Source of the DNA: Eubacterium sp. UBA3782
GTDB taxonomy: Bacteria > Bacillota > Clostridia > Lachnospirales > Lachnospiraceae
Length of the DNA stretch: 29,212 nt
Direction: 5' to 3'
NCBI GenBank assembly: GCA_002368795.1
Contig: DFFG01000086.1
Span: 1-29,212, forward strand
Part shown: piece after piece, positions 8,874 to 16,571 of the stretch
Layout of the letters: each line of letters opens with the position of its first letter
Position numbering within the stretch: the stretch's first letter is position 1
Program-made: the position numbers and the translations under genes
Notes under the pieces: generated by a model
Databases searched by the model: none
What the model was told of the DNA's origin: nothing
Seen by the model: only the letters and a program-made list of their open reading frames with translations

Positions 8874-8947
8874 AAAAATCGATCCAGGCGGCAGACCCGG
8901 ACGGGTCCGGCCCCCTGCATGCAGGGTTCTTGCCTGGATCGATTTTT
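8874..8947 (-). terminator. Compound hairpin terminator after cdaR
   Basis: Perfect 16-bp inverted repeat aaaaatcgatccaggc (8874–8889) and gcctggatcgattttt (8932–8947) enclosing two smaller hairpins, gacccggacgggtc (8893–8906) and the palindrome ccctgcatgcaggg (8912–8925). On the minus strand the outer stem ends in a run of T, as in an intrinsic terminator. The A/T ends make it a plausible bidirectional terminator. It sits between the cdaR stop and the murE start, so it marks the boundary of the two operons. Confidence 0.8.
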
Positions 8948-8975
8948 CAGTGCCGGCATCCGTCGCACCGGATGC

Positions 8976-10289
8976 TCAGCCATTCTGCTCTCCGGTATCC
9001 GAGAGAGCCAGTGCTTTTACATGTACATTGATCGTAACCTCGGCATTAAGGTCAACATTATCCGGAAGCTCCACAACAAGCGGCACTGCGTAATCTCCTT
9101 CTTCCAGATCCGCCATATCCAGGGACATTTTGATGTCCTCCGGCTTTACTTCCTTTATAATGCTTCCCGGTCCCTGGATCCGTATCGTAAAGTTTGCCGT
9201 ATCGTAGCTGACGGACAGGTTTTCCCCGAGATCCCGGATGACGATGTCATCCACATCCACCGAGACCTCCCGGACCTCATCCGACAGCACCGTGATCCGT
9301 ACGGTCAGGGTATCCGCCGTCGTTCTGGCGGGTATGATCTCATCCGGAAGGATCGAGGACAGGCTCAATGTAGCTGCCACATCCTCCGTAACGCCGTCGA
9401 CGCTGATCATCTCTGCCGGGATCGTGATCCGGTTGCCCCGGGCGGCAAGCTCCTGCAGCCCTTCTTCGCTTCCTGCGACGGTGATGCTTTCCGGTGTGGA
9501 GGTGACCGACTCGACATGGTAGCCATATGCCGGCTCTCCGCTGTATTCGACCTTCAGCTCGACGTCGCTGACCTTTCTCCACAGATCAACCTGTACAGAA
9601 ACCGAATCCACATTTCCTTCAAAGGTCAGATCGTCCTCGATCGTCTCATCCGACAGTGCCGAAGCATTTTTGTCGATGATCCGAAGGATAGAGGCTCTGG
9701 TGCCATCCGCTGTCATGCCCGTGACATCGATCTCTGCCACCACACTGTCGATGGTGCTGATGATCGATTCGGGTCCGGAGATCACCAGCTGCTCCGGATT
9801 CGGTGTCAGCCTGCCGACCTCATACTCGCTGCCCGGCGAAGAATCCTGCGTATCCACCATCACCTGGAAGGTCTTGGTCGCAATATTCTCGATGGTGATC
9901 GGGATGGTCGTCCTGGACAGGGTAATGTTCGTCACATTTACGCCGGCACAGGATGCCGTCAGCGGCACCATGACCGGATCTCTCTCCAGATCGACGATCT
10001 GGGTCAGATCCGCCACGACCGAGATGCTGTCCGCCGAGATGCGCTTCAGCGTATTCCGGTTGGCCCGTACATAGACCATGACAGTCTTGTAGGCATCCTC
10101 GATATGATAGATCTGCTTTCCGTTGGCGATATAGGACTCATTCTCCACGGCGACACGGACCGTGAAGGTCGCTGTCTCTACCGGGTCGTTCGCATTGACG
10201 ACTGCATACCAGATCAGGACCGCCAGCAAGAGAGACAGGAGTTTGAAGCCCAGATCCTTCTGAATAACGTTGAGAATGCGTTTAAGCAT
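8976..10289 (-). CDS. cdaR: CdaA regulatory protein CdaR (YbbR-domain protein)
   Basis: 437 residues: a single N-terminal membrane anchor (LGFKLLSLLLAVLIWYAVV) followed by several extracellular YbbR-type beta domains (about four, judged by length). In Firmicutes such proteins interact with and modulate the diadenylate cyclase CdaA. The ATG at 10289 overlaps the end of cdaA by eight bases (ATGCTTAA) and has AGGAGG eight bases upstream, giving the classic start MLKRILNVIQKDLGFK. A longer frame from 10358 adds 23 non-conserved residues and is rejected. Overlap with cdaA indicates coupled synthesis of the partners. It is the last gene of its operon, followed by the compound terminator at 8874–8947. 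Confidence 0.93.
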   Translation of the reverse strand: MLKRILNVIQKDLGFKLLSLLLAVLIWYAVVNANDPVETATFTVRVAVENESYIANGKQIYHIEDAYKTVMVYVRANRNTLKRISADSISVVADLTQIVDLERDPVMVPLTASCAGVNVTNITLSRTTIPITIENIATKTFQVMVDTQDSSPGSEYEVGRLTPNPEQLVISGPESIISTIDSVVAEIDVTGMTADGTRASILRIIDKNASALSDETIEDDLTFEGNVDSVSVQVDLWRKVSDVELKVEYSGEPAYGYHVESVTSTPESITVAGSEEGLQELAARGNRITIPAEMISVDGVTEDVAATLSLSSILPDEIIPARTTADTLTVRITVLSDEVREVSVDVDDIVIRDLGENLSVSYDTANFTIRIQGPGSIIKEVKPEDIKMSLDMADLEEGDYAVPLVVELPDNVDLNAEVTINVHVKALALSDTGEQNG

Positions 10290-11148
10290 ACCGTCTGCCT
10301 CCTCCCGCTGCAAGCTTCTTGTCCGGGAAAATGGCCTGGACGTCCTGAAGCACCTCACGCAGCTGACTTGGCGATACCGCTGAACGGAGTTTTCCGCTCA
10401 TCGCATAGGAAACAGCTCCTGTCTCCTCTGACACGATGATCGTCAGTGAATCGCTGACCTCGCTGATGCCAACACCTGCACGATGCCGGGTGCCAAGGCG
10501 CTTGCTCAGCTCCATATTGTCGGAAAGGGGCAGGTAGCAGGTCGCGGCGGAGATCCGGTCATCCCTTATGATGACCGCGCCGTCGTGCAGCGGTGTATTG
10601 TGCTCAAATATGTTGACCAGAAGCTGACTGGAAATGACCGCATCCACGGGAATCCCGGTCTTCTCGAACTCTGTCAGACTGGTCTCTCTCTGAATGACAA
10701 TAAGGGCGCCGGTCTTCACCTCGCCCATTTCAAAGCTGGCGCGCACCAGCTCGTTGATCGTCGCATCAGAAAAACGCTTGTTGGTCTGTCCCGTCCGGTT
10801 GATCGACAGCAGATTCCGGAACACATTGCTGTGTCCCACCTGCTCAAGCACCTTTCGCAGCTCCGGCTGAAAGATGATGACGACCGCCGTAAAAGCTACG
10901 ACGCTCAGATTGTTCAGCAGCCAGACCATGACCTCCATATGAAGGAAGTTGGCAACAAGGACAAAAGCGACGATAAACAGGATGCCCTTGAGCAGAGAAT
11001 AGGCTCTGCTGTTTCTCATCCAGACGATCAGCTTGTAGATCAGATACGTCAGCAGAAAGATCTGCACGATATCGATCACCTCGATCGTCTTGGGCGGTTT
11101 CAGCCATGAAAATACATAGATCTGAAGCCAGCTTAATATGGCATCCAT
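10282..11148 (-). CDS. cdaA: Diadenylate cyclase CdaA
   Basis: Makes the second messenger c-di-AMP from two ATP; c-di-AMP controls potassium and osmolyte transport and cell-wall homeostasis in Firmicutes. 288 residues with about three N-terminal membrane helices followed by the DAC (DisA_N) domain. The two catalytic motifs are intact: DGA at D189–A191 and RHR at R221–R223 (GTRHRAGVG). AGGAGG stands six bases upstream of the ATG. It is third in a four-gene operon behind two unfamiliar membrane proteins and overlaps cdaR downstream. I see no glmM in the window, although it is the third partner of this module in many Firmicutes. Confidence 0.96.
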   Translation of the reverse strand: MDAILSWLQIYVFSWLKPPKTIEVIDIVQIFLLTYLIYKLIVWMRNSRAYSLLKGILFIVAFVLVANFLHMEVMVWLLNNLSVVAFTAVVIIFQPELRKVLEQVGHSNVFRNLLSINRTGQTNKRFSDATINELVRASFEMGEVKTGALIVIQRETSLTEFEKTGIPVDAVISSQLLVNIFEHNTPLHDGAVIIRDDRISAATCYLPLSDNMELSKRLGTRHRAGVGISEVSDSLTIIVSEETGAVSYAMSGKLRSAVSPSQLREVLQDVQAIFPDKKLAAGGGRRYA

Positions 11149-11174
11149 GGCCTTCCTCCTCTCTTAGGGGCAAA

Positions 11175-12353
11175 TCAGAGTCTCTTTGTCTCCGCTCCGG
11201 CATCCGGCGAAAACGCCTCTGACGGAGTCCGGGAAACCGTCTCGGCATCCTCCTGGAAGCCTGCGGCTGCACCGGCGTTCTGGTAACCGTTTTCGTTTGT
11301 GTTCAGGCTCTGCAGGGATTCCTCCAGCTTCTGCTCCAGGTCGATCCCTTCCATCTTATCCTCGATGGATGGCTCGACCAGCTTGCCGGAGAAGACATCC
11401 TCGTCATCCTCTTCCTCGGTAACCTCGATCTCGTTGCCTTCCTCATCCTCGATCCAGCGGGTGTTCTGTCTGGGCTTGCGCTTCGGGATGACCTTTACAT
11501 AATAGAAGTTGTTGTCATCCTCAAATTCGACGTACTCGCTCTGGGAATACTTTGCGTCAAAGATGAAAAACTCCAGGATCAGGCAGGCAACAACAGAGAT
11601 GACGGTTCCGATGATCTCCTGAGTCAGATCAATGGTGACCCCAAGGATATTTCCGCCGATCATGGTGAGTGCCAGATACAGGATCGCGCCGACCACGATG
11701 CCGATCTTCCAGGAATTCTCGGAAAGCAGCTTGCGGATGGCCGATACGATGAGGAACACCACCACGAAGGTGATCACCATAAGGATCGTGTCCTTGGCGA
11801 CAAGTGCCTTCGGCATGGCAGTGATGATATCCAGAACAGAAGTATCCCTTGCGTTCAGCAGGGGCTCGATCGTCTCGGGCACGCTCTGGATAAATTTCCA
11901 TGACAATACGCTCATGACGATCGTAAGAGCGGAAAGCGGTCCGCGGATCAGGCCCATGGCCAGCGGGAGCATGACCGGAGCATGGAACACAAAGGCTGCC
12001 GGCGTCATGATCATCGCCAGCGCATCCTTCGGAACAAAGCGGAAATACATGATCAGCATAGCCAGGTACAGGACGGCTGCAAAAGCGCCCACCTCGATGC
12101 CAAGGGCAAAGCAGTGGATGATGATCAGCAGCATGCCGATCGCGACGATCCCGTTGATCGGAAGGATCGCGCAGATCACGGAAAGGACCACGATCACAAA
12201 CATGCTGTCCAGAGCTGTCATGTAGCCGATCTTTTCATTGATGGCAAGGAAGGTCATGATCGCGATCGCGAATTTCAGCACCGGCCGGATGTATACATCA
12301 TAGCCGGAATAGATGTCCTGCATGCCTTCACGGATTTTAAGCAATGTCTCCAT
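11175..12353 (-). CDS. Polytopic membrane protein with acidic cytoplasmic tail, upstream of cdaA
   Basis: I do not recognise a characterised family. The 392 residues begin with a short amphipathic stretch, then eight or nine hydrophobic segments up to about residue 265 (for example FAIAIMTFLAI, MFVIVVLSVICAILPI, TILMVITFVVVFLIV and IIGTVISVVACLILEFFIF). A soluble tail of about 125 residues follows and is rich in Glu and Asp (IEDEEGNEIEVTEEEDDEDV). The tail contains FYYVKVIPKRKP, a possible membrane-proximal basic patch. The gene begins three bases after the stop of the preceding small membrane protein and ends 26 bases before cdaA. Its place suggests a role linked to c-di-AMP or to envelope homeostasis, but this is inference from neighbourhood only. 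Confidence 0.8.
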   Translation of the reverse strand: METLLKIREGMQDIYSGYDVYIRPVLKFAIAIMTFLAINEKIGYMTALDSMFVIVVLSVICAILPINGIVAIGMLLIIIHCFALGIEVGAFAAVLYLAMLIMYFRFVPKDALAMIMTPAAFVFHAPVMLPLAMGLIRGPLSALTIVMSVLSWKFIQSVPETIEPLLNARDTSVLDIITAMPKALVAKDTILMVITFVVVFLIVSAIRKLLSENSWKIGIVVGAILYLALTMIGGNILGVTIDLTQEIIGTVISVVACLILEFFIFDAKYSQSEYVEFEDDNNFYYVKVIPKRKPRQNTRWIEDEEGNEIEVTEEEDDEDVFSGKLVEPSIEDKMEGIDLEQKLEESLQSLNTNENGYQNAGAAAGFQEDAETVSRTPSEAFSPDAGAETKRL

Positions 12354-12356
12354 AGT

Positions 12357-12779
12357 TTACTCTTCTTCCTCCTGATCGTCGTCCTCAAGCTGTTCTGCCC
12401 TGTAGATCTTGGTCATCCGCACCAGAGCGCGGTTATACCTCTTGTTGTCCGCTTCCGCACGGACATACCGGATCTTTGCCTGGGTATAGGCAATGACCGA
12501 ATAGATCCCCAGGACGACCAGATATCCCAGAACCACGGCGGCGATAAGCGGCCGTAGGTTCAGATTGTTCAGGTTGCTGAGCAGCGATTCCATATTGTAC
12601 ATGGCAATGATCGCCAGGACCAGCACATACCCGATCGTGGTAAGAAAGAAATTCCGGATCAGGGAAAAGGTCAGATAATCCCCCTGAAAATACCGGTTGA
12701 TCCGAAGCGACTGTTCTTCATTTTTCTGTTTAAACCGGGCCATCCCGACAAGGAGATGGAGCCGTCTGATATCGACCAT
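12357..12779 (-). CDS. Small two-span membrane protein, first gene of the cdaA operon
   Basis: Unrecognised 140-residue protein. It has a basic N-terminal region (RRLHLLVGMARFKQKNEEQSLRINRYF), two membrane spans at about residues 40–62 and 78–100, and a charged C-terminus ending in EDDDQEEEE. The topology suggests both ends in the cytoplasm. AAAGGGG lies about seven bases before the ATG, and a recognisable promoter is found at 12809–12837, making this the leading gene of the four-gene unit with the larger membrane protein, cdaA and cdaR. The three-base spacing to the next gene suggests that the two membrane proteins are made together and may form a complex. Confidence 0.8.
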   Translation of the reverse strand: MVDIRRLHLLVGMARFKQKNEEQSLRINRYFQGDYLTFSLIRNFFLTTIGYVLVLAIIAMYNMESLLSNLNNLNLRPLIAAVVLGYLVVLGIYSVIAYTQAKIRYVRAEADNKRYNRALVRMTKIYRAEQLEDDDQEEEE

Positions 12780-12808
12780 ATGAATACCCCTTTAAAAAAG
12801 TTCACATT

Positions 12809-12837
12809 ATTTTATCACACTTACCGCTGAATGGAAA
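12809..12837 (-). promoter_or_regulatory. Candidate sigma-A promoter of the cdaA operon
   Basis: Minus-strand -35 TTTCCA (12832–12837), 17-bp spacer, -10 TAAAAT (12809–12814) preceded by TGA, i.e. an extended -10. Transcription would begin near 12802, about 20 bases before the start codon at 12779. Match to consensus is 4/6 and 5/6. Confidence 0.55.
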
Positions 12838-12981
12838 TACCCTTTAACGAATCCTGCATGCCACAGTGCGTCCCGCAGGCCGCAGGGCTCAGAGCAAATA
12901 TTCACAAACGGAATACGAATTTTAGAAACATTTTATACATTATCCACAACTGCGTCATATTTCAGGGGTACTCTTAACATA

Positions 12982-13003
12982 CAGGTGCCGCAGATGGCAC
13001 CTG
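12982..13003. other. Stem-loop in the 12.8–13.3 kb gap
   Basis: Perfect 8-bp stem caggtgcc/ggcacctg around a six-base loop (gcagat). A run of seven A (T on the minus strand) lies about ten bases to its right, so it is not positioned as an intrinsic terminator on the minus strand. The 492-base gap 12780–13271 holds this and three other strong hairpins but no convincing gene. Confidence 0.6.
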
Positions 13004-13029
13004 CATCTCCTCAAAAAAAGAAAGCCTAA

Positions 13030-13085
13030 CGAAAAGGACGCCGGAGCGAGTCAGAGTCACTTCGGCGTCTTTTCGTGTCTGTTCT
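13030..13085. terminator. Bidirectional terminator-like hairpin
   Basis: cgaaaag-gacgccg (13030–13043) pairs with cggcgtcttttcg (13073–13085), a 13-bp stem with a single bulge. It ends in four T on either strand, as in a bidirectional intrinsic terminator. It lies downstream of the lipoprotein gene, behind another large hairpin, so it would be a second safeguard between that gene and the cdaA operon. Confidence 0.6.
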
Positions 13086-13130
13086 TCTAAAAACGAAGGC
13101 AGGATCCATTGATGAGAACCATTCCGCCAG

Positions 13131-13227
13131 AAAAACACACATCCCCGGAAGGCATTAAAGCAAACATTCTGCAGGCCCGAAAGGGCCGAAGCCGTTTGCG
13201 TAATGCCTTCCACAGATGTGTGTTTTT
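13131..13227 (-). terminator. 97-nt nested hairpin / terminator after the lipoprotein gene
   Basis: Outer arms aaaaacacacatc (13131–13143) and gatgtgtgttttt (13215–13227) are perfectly complementary over 13 bp. Inside, aaggcatta/taatgcctt, gcaaac/gtttgc and ggccc/gggcc continue the stem with small internal loops to a GAAA tetraloop. The minus-strand transcript ends in five T, fitting termination of the lipoprotein gene 45 bases upstream. A short hairpin gacggc-tttg-gccgtc (13249–13264) lies between it and that gene. Its length is greater than a terminator needs. Confidence 0.7.
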
Positions 13228-13271
13228 ATCCTGTCGGCCTGTTCGTAGGACGGCTTTGGCCGTCTGTGGTC

Positions 13272-14402
13272 TTACAGAACTGCTGTAAGGGCCTCCTTGA
13301 GCACCTTCCAGCTATCCTCGGCTCCGCCGGCGGCAAGAAGCTCCAGCATGTCCTCATCCTCGCCGGAATCGGTAAAGGCCGGGCGGATGCTCTCATAATT
13401 GACAAAGGCCTGGTCGATCGCCGGTGCCACCATCTCTTTGAATGTCTCGGCAAGATCTGTACGCTCCGCTTCGCTCAGCATAGCGATGACCATGCCGGCA
13501 GCCTCCTGAACGTCGGGGGCTTCCTGGGCCTTCAGTCCATAGGTAACTGCAAAATCGAGAAGATCACTGGCCGCTGCCGCTGCCTTCAGGCTGCTGCCTG
13601 CCGCCCCGCGGAAGCCTCTGCAGTCCTCCAGCGCATCCTCCAGATCATCCAGATACACCTGGGCCAGCCGTGTCACGGCGGTATCTCTGTCTTCTGCCGT
13701 CAGCTCGCCGGCGATCACGCGCAGGATCATGCGCTCAAATTCCTTCTCCGGAATTCCTTCGGTGCAGCTTACAGAATAGATATTGTCCGGTCCTGCATTC
13801 CGGCGGATATACCAGGTTCCTGCAAAGCAGATATCCTCGTCTTCTGCTTCGTTTTCCTTTACCAGGACCACGATATCCGCGTATTCTTTGTCTTCTGTCT
13901 CATCATAGACATTATAATCACCGGCAAAGCTGTCCAGATCCTCGCCATTGCCGCTGGATATGCCTTTTCTCACGATGACCGTCCTGCCGCTGGCATCATG
14001 ATACTGAAGTTCAAAAACATCTCCGGGAACCGTCCGATAGACGGAAAGCTCAAATCCGTTTCCAAATACCGGCACAGCCAGGTTCATCCCTGCAGATTCT
14101 GCAGCGGCATCATAGCTGTCAAACTCCTCCCACGGGTTTGTCTGGTCAGCCACAGCACCTTCTGTCTGGCTTTCCGCCTGTACGGAAGCGGCGGAGACTG
14201 CCTCTTCTGCCGGTGCCTCTTCTTCTGCCGCGGAGACGGAAGCCGCAGTCGGCTCCTCTGCTGCAGGCTCAGCGGCCTGCGCTTCCGCTGCCTGGCTGCT
14301 GCCAGAGGCAGAAGCAGAAGCCGTATCTGCTGCGCTGCTGCCACAGGCGCTTATCGTAAGTGCCGCTGCCAGAAACAGCGCTGTGATCATCCTTCTTTTC
14401 AT
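13272..14402 (-). CDS. Lipoprotein of unknown function with Ala/Glu-rich linker
   Basis: 376 residues, start ATG 14402 with GGAG seven bases upstream (a longer frame from 14435 adds MADERKERRTR with no site). Signal peptide MKRRMITALFLAAALTISAC with lipobox I-S-A-C, so C20 would be lipidated and the protein anchored outside the membrane. Residues ~21–95 form a low-complexity Ala/Glu/Ser linker. A globular part follows (about 100–240, mostly beta-like), then a helical part to the end. No catalytic motif or named family is evident. It follows a 74-residue gene with 33 bases between that stop and this ATG, so both are probably co-transcribed. A large hairpin terminator lies just downstream. Confidence 0.85.
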   Translation of the reverse strand: MKRRMITALFLAAALTISACGSSAADTASASASGSSQAAEAQAAEPAAEEPTAASVSAAEEEAPAEEAVSAASVQAESQTEGAVADQTNPWEEFDSYDAAAESAGMNLAVPVFGNGFELSVYRTVPGDVFELQYHDASGRTVIVRKGISSGNGEDLDSFAGDYNVYDETEDKEYADIVVLVKENEAEDEDICFAGTWYIRRNAGPDNIYSVSCTEGIPEKEFERMILRVIAGELTAEDRDTAVTRLAQVYLDDLEDALEDCRGFRGAAGSSLKAAAAASDLLDFAVTYGLKAQEAPDVQEAAGMVIAMLSEAERTDLAETFKEMVAPAIDQAFVNYESIRPAFTDSGEDEDMLELLAAGGAEDSWKVLKEALTAVL

Positions 14403-14435
14403 CCTTGTTCTCCTTTCTTTGCGTTCATCCGCCAT

Positions 14436-14660
14436 TTAGTGACGGACAGACTGCAGATCCCGCACATCCTCTGCATTGAGTTTCAGATTTGTGCTGACCG
14501 GACTTTCGCCGGGTCTTGTAATCGTCAGCTCAATGACGGTCCCTTCCGGCAGATCCAGAAAAGACTCATGCTCAAAAAACTGCACAACCTTCGGATGGTC
14601 CTTCTGAAAGCGTTTCTTCATTTCATTAAACTTGAACATAATTGTCGGATCAAAGCCCAT
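14436..14660 (-). CDS. Conserved-looking 74-residue protein of unknown function
   Basis: MGFDPTIMFKFNEMKKRFQK starts a small soluble protein with a helical N-terminal half and a beta-like C-terminal half (PEGTVIELTITRPGE). It has a strong GGGAGGAG site next to the ATG. I do not recognise the family. It has no signal peptide, unlike the lipoprotein encoded just downstream, so a direct partnership is doubtful. An inverted repeat tgagac-ag-gtctca lies 14 bases before its start. Confidence 0.7.
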   Translation of the reverse strand: MGFDPTIMFKFNEMKKRFQKDHPKVVQFFEHESFLDLPEGTVIELTITRPGESPVSTNLKLNAEDVRDLQSVRH

Positions 14661-14674
14661 GGCTCCTCCCTTCC

Positions 14675-14688
14675 TGAGACAGGTCTCA
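14675..14688. promoter_or_regulatory. Inverted repeat in the leader of the 74-residue gene
   Basis: tgagac-ag-gtctca is a perfect 6-bp dyad just upstream of the ribosome binding site. It could be an operator or a small RNA hairpin. No clear promoter was recognised beside it, so the role is open. The rest of the 14661–14861 gap holds another inverted repeat (ttccggg/cccggaa, 14789–14823) after the M3 peptidase gene but no T-run. Confidence 0.35.
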
Positions 14689-14861
14689 TCTTTCCTTAAT
14701 GGTTTCCTTGCTGCTTTTAATAATTCTTCTATTATTTTGGTACCTTAAAAATGCTTCTATTCTTCTCCTGCTGCTTCGCTTCTCTCTTTTCCGGGAAGGT
14801 CTGCTTCCTGCCTGTGCCCGGAAGTCAAAATATCTTTAACCGGAAACAGCGCGGACTGTTT

Positions 14862-16571
14862 TCAGGCCTTCTCAAGCTTGTCCTTTGGAAAAGCTTCCAG
14901 ATAAGCCTTCGCCGTGCGGCACACCTCCTCCAGGCAGGCCGGTTCAAAGGGACTCGTAAGTCCGGCTTCAGAGAGCAGCTCGGTGAACACCCGGCTTCCG
15001 CCCTGACGGGTATAGGCCATGTAGTGGTCAAAAGCGTCCCGATGATCCTTCTGCATCAGGCTCCAGATCTCCAGGGAGACGGTCTGGGCCAGGCAGTAAT
15101 CGATATAATACAGCGGCGAAGTATAGATATGATGCTTGTACTGCCAGTGCATGCCGTCGCTGTAGAAGGGGATCTCGCCGTCCAGCTTCATCCAGGGCAT
15201 GTAGATGCCCATCAGCTCCTTCCACACTCCGTGCCGGTCCTCCGGTGTCAGCTCCGGCTTTTCGTAGACGATGTGCTGGAAATGATCCACCATCGTTCCA
15301 TAGGGGATAAACGTGATCGCCGCAGCCAGATGGCTGTAGCGGAACCGGTCAGCCTCATCGCCAAAGAACAGCTCCTCCCAGGGCCACGCCAGGAATTCCA
15401 TGGACATGGAGTGGACCTCGCTGGCCTCCATGGAAGCCCATCCGTAGGATACCGGGATCCGGTCGCGGTTCATCCACCACTCAAAGCCGTGCCCGGCCTC
15501 GTGGGTCACCACTTCCACATCTCCCTGGGTCCCATTGAAATTTGCAAAGATAAAGGGGATCCCGTAGTCCGGCAGACTCGTGCAGTAGCCGCCGTCCATC
15601 TTGCCTTCCCTTGAGATCACATCCAGCATGTCCCCGTCCAGCATGGCGCGGAAGAATTCGCTGGTCTCCGGGGACAGCTCGTCGTAGAACTGTCTTCCGG
15701 CCAACAGGATATCCTCTGCCGTACCCTTTGGTCTCGGATTTCCGGAACGGAATTCCAGCGCGGCATCGGCAAAGCTGAGCGGATACGTCCTGCCCTGGCG
15801 CTCCGCCTGTCTCTGGTAGATCTCCTCTGCGACCGGAACCACGTAGCGGACGACATTCTCCCGGAATTTCTTCAGATCCTCTTTGGTGTAGCAATTTCTC
15901 TCCATCCGGTAATAGCCAAGCGGCAGGTAGCCGTCATAGCCAAGCTTCCTTCCCATGGCATCGCGCAGGCGGACCAGCTCATCATACAGGCGGTCAAGCT
16001 CCGCCTGATTTTCCATAAACCAGGTGCCCTCTGCCTTCCATGCGGCAAGCCGTCTGGCATCGTCCGGATCGGACTTAAAGGCGGTCATCTGGGGGATCGT
16101 CCAATTCTTCCCCTCAAAACTCACCTGTGCAGAAGAGATCAGCTTCTCATAGGCCATGACCAGGTCATTTTCCTTCTGCAGATCGGGAATGATCTCCGGT
16201 GAGAAGGTCTTAAGAGCGATCTCGGTATTCAGAAACATCAGCTGACCGAACTCTTCCGCAAAATCCTTCCGGAATGGAGACTCCAGGAGCGCCACGTTCC
16301 ATGCCTGGCTGTATTCCTCTATCCTGGGCTCCGCTTCGTTCCAGAACTTTCTCTCCTCGTCATAATAGGCATCCCGGCTGTCCAGAGAATTCCGGATGGA
16401 TGCCAGCGTCCCCATCGTCTCGACGTGGCGCTCCAGTTTATCCATCTCCATGAATACCGCTCTGGCAGCAGCATAATTCTCCGCGTCCTTCAGGTTCTGT
16501 GTCAGTTCTTTGATGCGCCGGATCAGGTCTTCCTCATCGGGTCTTTCGTAGAGCATCTCACTGAATTTCAT
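14862..16571 (-). CDS. M3 family oligoendopeptidase (PepF/thimet-like)
   Basis: Zinc metallopeptidase that cleaves short peptides, expected to be cytoplasmic. 569 residues, consistent with the shorter M3B/PepF-like branch. The zinc motif HEAGH starts at H357 (E358 catalytic, H361), with further M3 features around it such as GGYCTSLPDYGIPFIFANFNGT just upstream. No signal peptide. The ATG lies inside the end of the upstream LtrA-like gene (14-base overlap), with GGAG nine bases before it in that gene's coding sequence, so translation is coupled to the membrane protein. That coupling is the main hint of a shared function, which is otherwise unknown. Confidence 0.93.
   Translation of the reverse strand: MKFSEMLYERPDEEDLIRRIKELTQNLKDAENYAAARAVFMEMDKLERHVETMGTLASIRNSLDSRDAYYDEERKFWNEAEPRIEEYSQAWNVALLESPFRKDFAEEFGQLMFLNTEIALKTFSPEIIPDLQKENDLVMAYEKLISSAQVSFEGKNWTIPQMTAFKSDPDDARRLAAWKAEGTWFMENQAELDRLYDELVRLRDAMGRKLGYDGYLPLGYYRMERNCYTKEDLKKFRENVVRYVVPVAEEIYQRQAERQGRTYPLSFADAALEFRSGNPRPKGTAEDILLAGRQFYDELSPETSEFFRAMLDGDMLDVISREGKMDGGYCTSLPDYGIPFIFANFNGTQGDVEVVTHEAGHGFEWWMNRDRIPVSYGWASMEASEVHSMSMEFLAWPWEELFFGDEADRFRYSHLAAAITFIPYGTMVDHFQHIVYEKPELTPEDRHGVWKELMGIYMPWMKLDGEIPFYSDGMHWQYKHHIYTSPLYYIDYCLAQTVSLEIWSLMQKDHRDAFDHYMAYTRQGGSRVFTELLSEAGLTSPFEPACLEEVCRTAKAYLEAFPKDKLEKA

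Noticed and set aside
8919..10439. 506-codon plus-strand frame antisense to cdaR
   Set aside because: His/Asp/Arg-rich shadow composition, opposite to a gene with a clear start and operon position.
12974..13213. 79-codon minus-strand frame in the 12.8–13.3 kb gap
   Set aside because: It runs through three strong hairpins and has no ribosome binding site.
13203..14699. 498-codon plus-strand frame antisense to the lipoprotein gene
   Set aside because: Cys/Arg/His-rich shadow of the Ala/Glu-rich lipoprotein; it begins inside a terminator hairpin.
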